A DNA stretch of 64,000 bases from Danxiaibacter flavus (GTDB taxonomy: Bacteria; Bacteroidota; Bacteroidia; Chitinophagales; Chitinophagaceae), in assembly GCF_041060425.1 (NCBI RefSeq), contig NZ_JAULBC010000014.1, forward strand, positions 26,439 to 90,438. Direction: 5' to 3'. Every line of letters begins with the position of its first letter. Position 1 is the stretch's first letter. The notes below the pieces were generated by a model. The model saw only the letters and a program-made list of their open reading frames with translations, searched no databases and was not told the origin of the DNA. Position numbers and translations under genes: made by a program. Below are positions 43,562 through 52,913 of this stretch, piece after piece.

Positions 43562-43759
43562 CTACTTAGTGGCTGGTTTTTTCTCGGCTTTTTTTTCTGA
43601 CTTAGCAGCTTTTTTCTCTGCTTTTGCTGTTGAATCTTTCTTTGCTTTTTCTGCGTGCTCTTTCTTGTGTTTAGAATCCGCTGAAGGAGTTGGATTTTGT
43701 GCATTTGCAACTGCAAGACCTAAAACAAGGGCGGCAACTAATAAGAATTTTGCTTTCAT
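43562..43759 (-). CDS. Small exported Lys/Ala-rich polycationic protein
   Basis: 65 residues. A clean signal peptide (MKAKFLLVAALVLGLAVANA, cut before QNPTPS) is followed by a 44-residue mature part made almost only of Lys, Ala, Glu, Ser and Asp (HKKEHAEKAKKDSTAKAEKK). The composition resembles a histone-H1-type tail or a disordered linker, but the signal peptide places it in the periplasm or outside. Such short proteins are common in Bacteroidota without assigned role. It has its own terminator and is not in an operon. Confidence 0.7.
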   Translation of the reverse strand: MKAKFLLVAALVLGLAVANAQNPTPSADSKHKKEHAEKAKKDSTAKAEKKAAKSEKKAEKKPATK

Positions 43760-43856
43760 GATTTTTTATTTATGAGGTTAATGAAGTATCAGACCCGCCG
43801 TATTTTTATTGGTTTAATTTGTTAAAAAATTTTAGCAATTATTTTTTTGGAGCAAT

Positions 43857-43893
43857 AAAAAAGCCACAGACCGAAAAGATCTATGGCTTTTTC
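43857..43893 (-). terminator. Bidirectional-type terminator of the M16 peptidase gene
   Basis: aaaaaagccacaga pairs with tctatggctttttt (one G-U type mismatch) around a 9-base loop, 15 bp beyond the minus-strand stop at 43908. T-runs are present in both orientations. Confidence 0.75.
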
Positions 43894-43907
43894 ACTGTGG
43901 AATATTC

Positions 43908-46718
43908 TTATTTCTCGGGATACAAAACGCCTTGTAACACGTTCTTATCGTTAAATAACTGGTTGGCTGTTGCTTTTATGTTATCAACAGTCAGGGCATT
44001 TACCCTTTTCTCGTAGTTCAATGTTCTTTGAATATCATCTCCCTGGAAATAAATGTTATATAAGGCTCCCGCCCAATAACCATTTTCTTTCAGGTGCACT
44101 TTATGTTGTTCCAACCACGTTTTCTTCACCTTTTCCAAATCTGTCTGCTCAGGTCCTTTTGTTTTGATCTTGATTATTTCAGATTTGGCTCCGGCTAATA
44201 ATTTATCAACGTTCTCTGGTCCACATGGCAGTTGGAGAACGAACTGGTAGTAACTATATGGATATTTATTTACACTGCCCGAAAAGCCACCACCGTAAAT
44301 GGCGCCCATTTTTTCACGAAGATCATCTGTGATCTTAATATTCAGTATTTCAGTTAGTGCGCTGGCTCTTAAGGCAAGATCTTCATTGTACTCAATTTCG
44401 CCACTATACATTTGAACAATCAAACTTTTTTGTTCGGTGCCTCTTTTAACGTTGAATGAAATATTACCCTTTGCAAGCCTCAGACCGTTATCTTTAAATT
44501 GTGCTGGCTTATGCTGCGAAGGAAGTCCGCCGATATAAGTCGCGAGTAACGGTTTTATTTTCTCAACATCAAAGCTGCCTACTATAATAAAAGTGAAGTC
44601 ATTTGCATCCGCCAAACACGCCTTGTATATCTCGAATGACCTGTTCAGATCAATCTTATCAAAGTCTTCAGGTTTTGGAACGGCGATGGGTGCCAGCGGA
44701 TTTTTGTTATACATCACCTGGTAAAATGTATCTACAAAATATGTTTGCGGATCTGCCATTGCAAACTGAACCGCTGATTTTTGCTTGCTCCTCCAGGCGT
44801 TGAATAAACCTTCATCTTTTCTTGGATTTGTTAACGCCAGGTAAGCCAGCTGAAGCATGGTCTCAAAATCTTTCACGCTGCTGCTACCACTAATTCCGCT
44901 GCTTAAACCAGAAACACGGGCAGAAGCGCTTGCAACTTTTCCAGCCAACGCTTTACGAAGATCTGTCGGAGAGAAGTCTCCAATTCCCATTTGGTTTACA
45001 ATTGTAGAAGCATAGCTACCGTTATACTTATCTTCAGGACCGTAAGATGAAGTGCCTCCCTTGTGAAAACCACTCATGATAATTTCATCATTCTTAAAAT
45101 CAGTCGGCTTAAGAATTACTTTGGCGCCATTCGCAAACGTTAGCTCCGTTACACCTAGCACATCCTTCTTTGCTTCACTTGTAATGGTACCAGGAGTTGG
45201 TTTAGTTGATAGAAGCTCTGTCGCTACGGCTTTTTCTTCGTAAGGTTTAATATCTCCTTTTCTCGCCGCCTCTACCGTTGCGAGTAATGCTTTGCTATCC
45301 GGCAAACTAATACTGTTCTGTGCCGGGCCTTGCAGGCTTACAAAAACATGCTCGTTTTGTTTTAGTTTGTCAGCAACAGCATTCACTTCATCAATCGTAA
45401 TAGTCGGCATCATTTTCTTGTACTGATCAAACTCCCATTCTATACCAGGCGTTGGTTCCTGCTGGAGAAAGTGGGCAATATATTCCTGCACATAATTGTC
45501 GGATTCTGATTTCTCCCTGTCATTATAGATTTTTTCGATGGAAGCCAGCATTTGTTTCTTTGCTCTTTCCAGCTCTGCACTTGTAAAGCCGAATTTCTTT
45601 GCCCTTTCAATTTCAGTAGTAACAGCCATCAGTGCAGAGTCAGGTCCGCTTTGGCCTGCCACTGTAAATCCGCTAAACCCTTCATAGCCGCGTGCATAAC
45701 TGTTAAAGCCTGTGGACGCATATAAGAAAGGAGGATTGCTGCTTTGTGTCAACTCATTCAATCTTTGATTGATCAATGACGTGAACAAACCTTTCACCAA
45801 TGTTTTGCGATAGTCCCCTGCCGTTGTTTCGGGAGTTGTTTTATAAAAAGGATAATCAATCTCGGCAACAAAATTGGTTGCTTCCTTATCTGTCACAACA
45901 ATCGCCGTATCTTTTTGTCTTGCCAGCACCTGGGCGAACGTCCTTTCTTTCTGTGTAGCAGGATTTTTCAGGGAACCGAAATAATCTTTAACCATTTTTT
46001 CTGCTTTGGCCGGGTCAATATCCCCAACTACAATTACGGCCATTAAATCCGGACGATACCAGTCTTTATAAAAACGTTTAATGGCATCGTACTTGAAGTT
46101 TTTCAGGATGCTGTCCTTACCGATCGGAATACGTTCGGCATATTTGGAACCTTCGTACTGAAGCGGGTAAATCTTGCGGAACATCCTGTCTTCAGCACCT
46201 TTGCCCAGCCTGCTTTCTTCCAGCACCACACCTCTTTCACCATCAATCTGGGTGTTGTCCATTGTAAGGTTAGATGCCCAATCCTGCAGCACCTGCATGC
46301 CTTTTCTAAAATTGCCGGTATCACTTAATGGTATTGGCAGAATGTATACTGTTTCATCAAAGCCTGTATAAGCGTTAAGGTCCGCACCAAACTCAACTCC
46401 TATTTTCTGCAGAAAATTTACGAGTTCATTTTTCTTAAAATGTTTGGATCCGTTAAATGCCATATGCTCTGTAAAGTGTGCAAGCCCCTGCTGATCACTG
46501 TCTTCCAGTATAGACCCGGCATTAACCACCAACCGTAGCTCAACCTTATTTTCCGGCTTTTTATTCTGGCGGATGTAATAGGTAAGCCCGTTAGAAAGTT
46601 TGCCTACCTTAACTTTTGCATCCAATGGTATTTTTTCAGAAGGATCCTGCCCGTTAACCTTCGCCACTACAATGAACACTGCAACGGCCAAAAACGCTCT
46701 CGAAAGCTTTTTAAACAT
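43908..46718 (-). CDS. M16 family zinc metallopeptidase (insulinase/PqqL type), exported
   Basis: 936 residues, two fused M16 halves. Signal peptide (AFLAVAVFIVVAKVNGQDPS), then the inverted zinc motif HFTEH (His81, Glu84, His85) in QQGLAHFTEHMAFNGSKHF and the downstream Glu in ERGVVLEE. The C-terminal half lacks a second HxxEH, as expected for the inactive half. PqqL-like enzymes of the periplasm degrade peptides, in some bacteria those taken up with iron. A near-consensus box (tatattta) lies upstream on the coding strand. Monocistronic, with a terminator after the stop. Confidence 0.9.
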   Translation of the reverse strand: MFKKLSRAFLAVAVFIVVAKVNGQDPSEKIPLDAKVKVGKLSNGLTYYIRQNKKPENKVELRLVVNAGSILEDSDQQGLAHFTEHMAFNGSKHFKKNELVNFLQKIGVEFGADLNAYTGFDETVYILPIPLSDTGNFRKGMQVLQDWASNLTMDNTQIDGERGVVLEESRLGKGAEDRMFRKIYPLQYEGSKYAERIPIGKDSILKNFKYDAIKRFYKDWYRPDLMAVIVVGDIDPAKAEKMVKDYFGSLKNPATQKERTFAQVLARQKDTAIVVTDKEATNFVAEIDYPFYKTTPETTAGDYRKTLVKGLFTSLINQRLNELTQSSNPPFLYASTGFNSYARGYEGFSGFTVAGQSGPDSALMAVTTEIERAKKFGFTSAELERAKKQMLASIEKIYNDREKSESDNYVQEYIAHFLQQEPTPGIEWEFDQYKKMMPTITIDEVNAVADKLKQNEHVFVSLQGPAQNSISLPDSKALLATVEAARKGDIKPYEEKAVATELLSTKPTPGTITSEAKKDVLGVTELTFANGAKVILKPTDFKNDEIIMSGFHKGGTSSYGPEDKYNGSYASTIVNQMGIGDFSPTDLRKALAGKVASASARVSGLSSGISGSSSVKDFETMLQLAYLALTNPRKDEGLFNAWRSKQKSAVQFAMADPQTYFVDTFYQVMYNKNPLAPIAVPKPEDFDKIDLNRSFEIYKACLADANDFTFIIVGSFDVEKIKPLLATYIGGLPSQHKPAQFKDNGLRLAKGNISFNVKRGTEQKSLIVQMYSGEIEYNEDLALRASALTEILNIKITDDLREKMGAIYGGGFSGSVNKYPYSYYQFVLQLPCGPENVDKLLAGAKSEIIKIKTKGPEQTDLEKVKKTWLEQHKVHLKENGYWAGALYNIYFQGDDIQRTLNYEKRVNALTVDNIKATANQLFNDKNVLQGVLYPEK

Positions 46719-46810
46719 GCATCAAATATTTAGTAAGTAAATATATACAACGCCCGCGGCATCATGAGCAAAAGAGGAAGGTAATTCACAATAATTTGAG
46801 AAGAGATCCC

Positions 46811-46881
46811 ATGTACGATGTACAATGTACGGTGTACGATGTTAAAGACATCTGACATCGTACATCTAACATCGTACACTG
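46811..46881. repeat. gtacgatgt word array between divergent genes
   Basis: atgtacgatgtacaatgtac then ggtgtacgatgttaaagaca and tctgacatcgtacatctaac. tgtacgatgt can pair with acatcgtaca across 12 bases. Same family as 11946-11985. It covers the shared upstream region of the M16 and Rrf2 genes, leaving only about 30 bp before the Rrf2 ATG. Confidence 0.75.
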
Positions 46882-46912
46882 TTTTGTTTCCTTTCCTTAT
46901 TTTTACACCAAC

Positions 46913-47380
46913 ATGTTATCTAAGAAAACGAAATATGCTATTAATGCGCTAGTATACCTTGCAAGGGAATACGAGCAGGAAAACCGTGAACCTATCCAGA
47001 TCAGCAAAATAGCTGAAAGTGAGAATATACCCCGTAAGTTCCTGGAAGCAATATTGCTTGACTTGCGTAATGCCGGTATTTTAAGCAGCCGTAAGGGAAA
47101 AACCGGCGGATATTACCTTCACAAGCCCCCGGAAGATGTAAATATTGCCGATGTGATGCGCTTATTTGATGGTGCGATCGCCTTATTGCCCTGTGTTACT
47201 TTCCGGTATTATGAACGATGTGAGGAATGTAAGGACGAAGCTACCTGCGGTATCAGGGACGTATTCGCCGATGTGCGGAACGAAACCGTGAATATGCTAA
47301 AAAAAGCTACCCTGAAAGAAATTATTGAACGGAGCAAGCAACTATCTGCAGGAAAAAAGACTGAGATAGAAAACAAATAA
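46913..47380 (+). CDS. Rrf2-family transcriptional regulator
   Basis: 155 residues. N-terminal winged helix (MLSKKTKYAINALVYLAREY, then ISKIAESENIPRKFLEAILL and LRNAGILSSRKGKTGGYYLH). The C-terminal part has a cysteine group PCVTFRYYERCEECKDEATC, which could bind an Fe-S cluster as in IscR or NsrR, though the spacing is not that of IscR. No isc, suf or cys genes are near, so the target is unknown. A near-consensus box (tattttta) ends about 8 bp before the ATG. Confidence 0.88.
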   Translation: MLSKKTKYAINALVYLAREYEQENREPIQISKIAESENIPRKFLEAILLDLRNAGILSSRKGKTGGYYLHKPPEDVNIADVMRLFDGAIALLPCVTFRYYERCEECKDEATCGIRDVFADVRNETVNMLKKATLKEIIERSKQLSAGKKTEIENK

Positions 47381-47491
47381 TTTCCCCGGTTATCCTATTT
47401 TTCAGTTTGTCAGACTTTTATGTTACTGACTGGTAAGATAGTGCCCCAATTGAATAAAGACGATAATCACTTTTAAATAACCTCGCCATAT

Positions 47492-49351
47492 ATGAAAAAG
47501 CTTTTCTTTTGTGCGTGGCTGCTCATTGCCACAGGTTTCAGCTATGCACAGACAAGCGGCAGTCCAGCCGAAATGTTTCTTTCCAGCTTAAAAAAATCTC
47601 GTTCAAAAGTTGTCCTGGCTGACGGCAATGAAGCCGGTAGTAATATCGTTGCGTTTACCCGTGACTGGCAAGGAAATATCTGTCATTTTCTCCTCACCAA
47701 TAAATCTTCAAAACCGCAACGCATAAAAGAAGTTGTTGTGTTTGATTTTAACCATGGTTTACCTGCGACAACACCTGTGTATGGCGAAGCTTTTCAAATG
47801 CTGGCGCAAAATGGCGGAACACTTGGCAATCCGACAGATCTCGGCACTTATCCCGACAGAAAACATTACAAAATTCCCGAACCAGAGGGACTGCGTACTT
47901 CTTACGGAATGTTCACCATTCAATTAGCTGATGGAGAACGAATTTTACTTGGCAGTACTTCCTGCAACAAGTTTATTTCCCGGTTCTCTTATGACAGGAC
48001 CAGGATGCGCATTTCTTTTGATTGTGAGGACATCGTATTACAGCCCGGACAATCGTGGAAGCTGGAAGAAATTATGGTAACACATGGTAAAGACAGAGAA
48101 AAATTATACGATGAATTTACCAAAGCCATCAGCCAAAATCATCCGAGATTACAACATGATCCTGCGCCCAACGGCTGGTGCTCATGGTATTGTTTTGGTC
48201 CTGAAGTAACGGCTAAAAATGTGGATGATAATACTGATTGGATCGCAAAGAATCTTCCTGCTTTTCAATACATACAACTGGATGATGGCTATCAGCCACA
48301 AATGGGCGACTGGCTGGATGAGGGCAATGCATTTGGCGGCAAAACGCCTGACGTACTTAAACAGATCCGCGATAAAGGATTGCAGCCAGCTATATGGGTA
48401 GCGCCTTTTATTGCCAGCCCGAAATCACGCGTTCTTAAAGAGCATCCTGACTGGTTTGTGAAAGATGAAAAAGGACAGCCGTTATCTTCTGATAAAATTG
48501 GCTTTGGCGGCTGGCGCATCGGCCCGTGGTATGTACTGGATGGAACCAATCCCGCGGTGCAGCAACATCTTACTGAAGTCTTCCGCACCATGCATGAGAA
48601 ATGGGGCGTTACCTATTTTAAACTGGATGCCAATTATTGGGGCTCCATACACGGGGGCGTTCACTACGACAAAAATGCGACCCGTGTTGAGGCTTACAGA
48701 AAAGGAATGGAAGCAGTGATGAGAGGAGCCGGCGATGCGTTCCTGCTGGGATGTAATCATCCAATTTGGCCTTCACTCGGGCTCATTCACGGATCAAGAA
48801 GTTCAATGGACATTGACCGCAGCTGGCACAGTTTCAAAAGTATTGGTAAGGAAAATTTGTTGCGCGGATGGCAGAATGGCCGCTTGTGGTGGAACGATCC
48901 GGATTGCCTGTTGCTGATTGATGCCAATTCTAAAGACAGCGTCCTTGCTGACGGAAAAACTATTACAACCGGACTCATTCCTGAAAATGAATTCTTATTC
49001 CATGCAGCTACCATCTACGCATCAGGAGGAATGGTTTTAAGCGGAGATGATCTTACTAAAATAACACCACATCGCTTGGCTATTCTGAGAAAACTTGCCA
49101 AGCCAACCGGAGTGGCGGCACGTTTTGAGAATGAAAATTTTGAAGTAGGCAAAACACTAGCCGATGGACATACAACATACACATTGTTTAATTGGGACGA
49201 TAAGCCTGCTATACGGACAATTCATCTTGAAAAAACAAGCGAGCTAGTCGATCATATTACCGGCGAAAGCCTTGGAAAAATAAATGGCGCCTGGACAGTG
49301 AATTTACAAGGCCGCTCTTCAAGAATTATCGAGGTTAAGGAGATTGATTAA
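47492..49351 (+). CDS. Exported glycoside hydrolase family 36-like alpha-galactosidase
   Basis: 619 residues with a signal peptide (MKKLFFCAWLLIATGFSYAQ). The barrel shows NGWCSWYCFGPEVTAKNV, YIQLDDGYQPQMGDW, LQPAIWVAPFIAS, YFKLDANYWG with the likely nucleophile Asp379, and SMDIDRSWHSFKS/WWNDPDCLLL near the acid/base. This is the melibiase (GH36/GH27 clan) pattern; raffinose-type alpha-galactosides are the family's usual targets but alpha-N-acetylgalactosaminidases also occur. No transporter or SusCD pair is next to it. Confidence 0.86.
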   Translation: MKKLFFCAWLLIATGFSYAQTSGSPAEMFLSSLKKSRSKVVLADGNEAGSNIVAFTRDWQGNICHFLLTNKSSKPQRIKEVVVFDFNHGLPATTPVYGEAFQMLAQNGGTLGNPTDLGTYPDRKHYKIPEPEGLRTSYGMFTIQLADGERILLGSTSCNKFISRFSYDRTRMRISFDCEDIVLQPGQSWKLEEIMVTHGKDREKLYDEFTKAISQNHPRLQHDPAPNGWCSWYCFGPEVTAKNVDDNTDWIAKNLPAFQYIQLDDGYQPQMGDWLDEGNAFGGKTPDVLKQIRDKGLQPAIWVAPFIASPKSRVLKEHPDWFVKDEKGQPLSSDKIGFGGWRIGPWYVLDGTNPAVQQHLTEVFRTMHEKWGVTYFKLDANYWGSIHGGVHYDKNATRVEAYRKGMEAVMRGAGDAFLLGCNHPIWPSLGLIHGSRSSMDIDRSWHSFKSIGKENLLRGWQNGRLWWNDPDCLLLIDANSKDSVLADGKTITTGLIPENEFLFHAATIYASGGMVLSGDDLTKITPHRLAILRKLAKPTGVAARFENENFEVGKTLADGHTTYTLFNWDDKPAIRTIHLEKTSELVDHITGESLGKINGAWTVNLQGRSSRIIEVKEID

Positions 49352-49581
49352 TGATATAATATTTGTTCCCAACTATCACAAATAGAATAAAACATGTAGT
49401 ATTGCTTTTGCCATTTAGGTCTTAACCCATCAAAGAATAGATTAAATTGATTGTTAGCGTTTTCCGGAGCATATTCTGAAAATCAAAACAAAAGACTACT
49501 TTTAAATCTCAAAAAACTTGATTTTCTGAGCAGTATTGTACCTGGATTTTCGGTCTGTATTAGAAGTCAAAAAGAGCGCAA

Positions 49582-49914
49582 ATGGACAATTTTAGCAAAA
49601 CAGATGGCGATGCTAATGTACTAGAACTAGCATTAAGCCTGCTTGTGCTTAAACAGGAGGATCTTTATGTTGCCTATTGCCCTTCCCTGGAGTTATCTTC
49701 ATATGGGAGCACAATTGACGAAGCAAGGACCGGCTTTGATGAGGTTATAGATGCATACCTGGAATATTGTAAGAAAAATCAATCCTTGAAAGAAGATTTA
49801 AAGAGACATGGTTGGACGGTAATAGATCAAAAGAATCATATAAAGGCAGAACCTCCGGCAACAGTTGACCTCAATATCATTACAACTACCCCAAAGGTCA
49901 CCCTAAACGCCTGA
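49582..49914 (+). CDS. HicB-like antitoxin, apparently orphaned
   Basis: 110 residues. The core LSLLVLKQEDLYVAYCPSLE, then LSSYGSTIDEARTGFDEVID is the HicB partial RNase-H-like fold. No DNA-binding C-terminal domain of the Arc or HTH kind is clear; the tail TVDLNIITTTPKVTLNA is odd. A HicA-like remnant overlaps the 3' end in another frame, so the pair seems to have lost its toxin. The ATG follows aagagcgcaa. Confidence 0.72.
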   Translation: MDNFSKTDGDANVLELALSLLVLKQEDLYVAYCPSLELSSYGSTIDEARTGFDEVIDAYLEYCKKNQSLKEDLKRHGWTVIDQKNHIKAEPPATVDLNIITTTPKVTLNA

Positions 49915-50034
49915 CACGTACTATAACAGTCAGATGTAATTATAAGGATGTGCCTGTACTCCATATTCATACCAATCTAAAAACACTTGGCATATCCAAA
50001 GAGACTTTTGAGCAAGAAATTAAAAACTTTTGAT
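49871..50034 (+). pseudogene. Decayed HicA-like toxin fragment
   Basis: In a frame different from HicB, starting after a TGA, the DNA reads QYHYNYPKGHPKRLTRTITV, then RCNYKDVPVLHIHTN and LKTLGISKETFEQEIKNF, ending at a TGA (50032-50034). The order of H-x-x-Y, TITV, KDVP and LKTLGIS resembles the second half of HicA toxins. There is no start codon and the N-terminal 30 or so residues are missing. I infer a deletion that joined hicB to the tail of hicA. Moderate certainty, since the match is short. Confidence 0.5.
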
Positions 50035-50205
50035 TAAGTCGCGAAAATTCTTTCCATCCTGGATTTAGCAGGGTAAGAGCATCCTTTCACGATTGGTCCA
50101 ACGCTCGATAAACCGCGGTCATAGTCTTTCAAAAAAATTAATTCCTACTAAATTTATAGATTTAATATAATTAAGTCTTATTTTCGCCTAAATCATTAGA
50201 AACGG

Positions 50206-51144
50206 ATGTTAAACAAAAGGTTGTTGCACATAGCCATCCTGGCGGTTTTATTTTCTTCCTGTAGCAGATCAAAGAATCAGCACATTTCGTTTTCGGGCGC
50301 ATTTGCGCTATATCCATTAACGATTAAATGGGGTGATGAATACAACAAAAAGCATGAGCATCTAAGATTTGATGTGCAGGCCGGTGGCGCAGGTAAAGGA
50401 ATGGCGGATGCACTTTCCAATGCAGTTGATGTCGGTATGTTTTCACGGGAGATTACTGAAGTAGAAAAGCAAAAAGGTGTTTGGTGGATCTCCCTTACAC
50501 AAGATGCCGTTTTTCCAACCGTAAGTTCAGAAAATCCTTTTATTGATTCGATCAGGGCAAAAGGCTTAACTAAAGATCAGTTCAAAGCCATTTTTGTTGA
50601 CCAGTCCATTAAAACCTGGAAAGAGATTTATGCTCCCACTGCAAAAGATGCCAGCAAAATCACTGCCTATACCAGATCTGATGCAAGCGGCGCCGCTGAT
50701 TCCTGGGCTGCCTTCTTTGGAAAGAAACAGGAAGATTTAAAAGGTGTTGGCATTTTCGGAGATCCGGGCCTGGCTGATGCGGTAATAAAGGATAAAAACA
50801 GTATTGGCTTTAATAATACGTTGTACATATACGATCTTAAATCCGGCAAAAAACATCCGGGTATAGAAATTATTCCGATCGATTTGAATGGGAACGGAAA
50901 GATTGAACCAGAAGAAAACTTCTACCAGGATCTTCCAACAATTTTAAATGCTATTCATGACAGACGTTATCCTGCGCCACCTGTTAGAGAGCTATACTAC
51001 ATATCGAAAGGAAAACCTCAGCGAAAAGAGGTAGTTGATTTCATAAAATGGGTGTTGAGCGATGGACAACAATATGTCGCAGAATCGGGATTTGTGCCTT
51101 TATCAAAAGAACGCGTGCAGGAAGAACTCAAAAAACTGAACTAA
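50206..51144 (+). CDS. pstS: Phosphate ABC transporter, substrate-binding lipoprotein
   Basis: 312 residues. Lipobox LFSSC (Cys19) after a short hydrophobic signal, then ISFSGAFALYPLTIKWGDEY, FDVQAGGAGKGMADALSNAV and ITAYTRSDASGAADSWAAFF, the phosphate-contact segments of PstS. It binds inorganic phosphate in the periplasm for PstCAB. First gene of the pstSCAB set; 28 bp precede pstC. An imperfect -7 box (tattttcg) is found 26 bp before the ATG. No phoU lies within the window downstream. Confidence 0.92.
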   Translation: MLNKRLLHIAILAVLFSSCSRSKNQHISFSGAFALYPLTIKWGDEYNKKHEHLRFDVQAGGAGKGMADALSNAVDVGMFSREITEVEKQKGVWWISLTQDAVFPTVSSENPFIDSIRAKGLTKDQFKAIFVDQSIKTWKEIYAPTAKDASKITAYTRSDASGAADSWAAFFGKKQEDLKGVGIFGDPGLADAVIKDKNSIGFNNTLYIYDLKSGKKHPGIEIIPIDLNGNGKIEPEENFYQDLPTILNAIHDRRYPAPPVRELYYISKGKPQRKEVVDFIKWVLSDGQQYVAESGFVPLSKERVQEELKKLN

Positions 51145-51172
51145 AATCAATCAATCATCATTCATTAGTCAC

Positions 51173-52057
51173 ATGCAATTAAAAAGAAAACTGGCAGATA
51201 AACTTTCCTCAGGCTGGATGATCTTTAGCCTTGCCTTCTTTTTGTTGCTTCCGTTGGCAATAGGCGTTGGCCTGGTGCTAAAATCAAAAGGGCTATTGCA
51301 TGAACATTCATTACTCGATTTACTGTTTTCCGGTAACTGGGCGCCCTCTCAAAATAAGTTTGGCTTCTGGCCATTTATCATAAGCTCTTTGTGGGTTACG
51401 ATTCTGGCCATTGTAATTGCAGCACCTGTGTGCCTGCTGTCAGCAATATACTTATCGCAGTTCGCGCCACGTTGGGCGTTAAAACTGATGCGCCCTGTAA
51501 TTGATATTCTTGCCGGCATTCCATCGGTAATTTATGGTGTGTGGGGCATATTGGTGATGGTTCCTTTCGTAAGCAGTCTCGGTGCTATATTGAATAAAGA
51601 AACTACCGGCTTTAGCATTCTCGCAGCTGCACTCGTGCTTGCAGTAATGACCATTCCTTATGTTTTAAACATGTTACTGGAAGTGTTCCGGCAAATACCG
51701 GTTGAATTACAGGAAGCATCTTTATCACTGGGTGCAACAAGGTGGGAAACAATAAAACACATTATTCTCAGAAAAGGCTTATCGGGAATTATTTCTGCCA
51801 TTGGACTGGGATTCTCAAAAGCGCTGGGCGAAACAATTGCAGTGCTAATGGTTGTAGGTAACGTTGTGCAATTGCCGAAGAATGCTTTTTCATCAGGTTA
51901 TACATTGCCATCGCTGATAGCAAATAATTATGGTGAAATGATGAGTATTCCTTCATATGACGCTGCCCTTATGTTTGGTGCGCTACTTCTGTTTGCAATC
52001 ATACTGGCTTTTAATTTTCTGTTCAGATACATTATTTATAAATCGGAAGCGCTATGA
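51173..52057 (+). CDS. pstC: Phosphate ABC transporter permease PstC
   Basis: 294 residues, six membrane helices. FWPFIISSLWVTILAIVIAA begins the permease core, and ELQEASLSLGATRWETIKHI contains the EAA loop that docks on PstB. VIDILAGIPSVIYGVWGILV is the conserved substrate-path segment. The stop overlaps the start of pstA by 4 bp (ATGA). Confidence 0.93.
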   Translation: MQLKRKLADKLSSGWMIFSLAFFLLLPLAIGVGLVLKSKGLLHEHSLLDLLFSGNWAPSQNKFGFWPFIISSLWVTILAIVIAAPVCLLSAIYLSQFAPRWALKLMRPVIDILAGIPSVIYGVWGILVMVPFVSSLGAILNKETTGFSILAAALVLAVMTIPYVLNMLLEVFRQIPVELQEASLSLGATRWETIKHIILRKGLSGIISAIGLGFSKALGETIAVLMVVGNVVQLPKNAFSSGYTLPSLIANNYGEMMSIPSYDAALMFGALLLFAIILAFNFLFRYIIYKSEAL

Positions 52058-52902
52058 GGAAAGGGAAGAAAAGATTCGAGGAAAAAATGTTTCGTTACCT
52101 GTCAGCAGGCATAACGCTCTTTATCGTGTTTCTTTTATTGCACATCATATGGAGCATAGCTTCAAAAGGATTTGCTGCATTATCCTGGCAGATGATCACG
52201 GATGAACCAAAAGGAGGATTTTATTTTGGTAAAGAAGGCGGGATTCTAAATGCGATAGCAGGCTCTTTTTACCTGGCAGTAGCGGCAACAATCTTATCAT
52301 TTGCCATCAGCCTTCCTGTTGCGCTTTTTATCAATGTTTACCTGAGAAAATATCCACGCCGGGCAAATGCCATAAGATTTTTTCTTGATGTATTGTGGGG
52401 CATCCCGTCTATAGTATACGGAGCGTTTGCATTCACCATTATGATGTTTGCGGGTTTAAGGACTTCTCTGATAGCAGGCATCATTACTGTTGCAGTGATG
52501 ATAGCACCAATCATGATCCGCGCCATGGACGAAGTGCTCAAAACAATTCCCATTGGTTTGCAGGAAGCCGCTTACGCACTGGGCGCCACAAAAACGGAAA
52601 CCGCCTTCCATATTTTCTTAAGAAAAGCATTGCCTGCTTTTGCGACAGCAATACTGTTAGCTTTCGGCAGAGGGATAGGCGATGCAGCTTCCGTACTGTT
52701 TACAACCGGATTTACTGACTATGTTCCGTCAAGCATACAAGAACCGGCAGCGACGCTTCCCCTGGCCATATTTTTTCAGTTGGGTTCACCGGTTAAAGAG
52801 GTTCAAAGCAGGGCTTATGCAGCTGCACTTTTGTTAACCATTATCATATTAGTAGTTAGCGTATTAACAAGGTTGCTTAATAGACATACCAGGCAATCAT
52901 AA
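52054..52902 (+). CDS. pstA: Phosphate ABC transporter permease PstA
   Basis: 282 residues, six membrane helices, homologous in layout to PstC. FFLDVLWGIPSIVYGAFAFT and the EAA loop GLQEAAYALGATKTETAFHI are clear, with FGRGIGDAASVLFTTGFTDY beyond it. Start overlaps the pstC stop; pstB follows after 11 bp. Confidence 0.93.
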   Translation: MRKGKKRFEEKMFRYLSAGITLFIVFLLLHIIWSIASKGFAALSWQMITDEPKGGFYFGKEGGILNAIAGSFYLAVAATILSFAISLPVALFINVYLRKYPRRANAIRFFLDVLWGIPSIVYGAFAFTIMMFAGLRTSLIAGIITVAVMIAPIMIRAMDEVLKTIPIGLQEAAYALGATKTETAFHIFLRKALPAFATAILLAFGRGIGDAASVLFTTGFTDYVPSSIQEPAATLPLAIFFQLGSPVKEVQSRAYAAALLLTIIILVVSVLTRLLNRHTRQS

Positions 52903-52913
52903 TCAACAACAGC

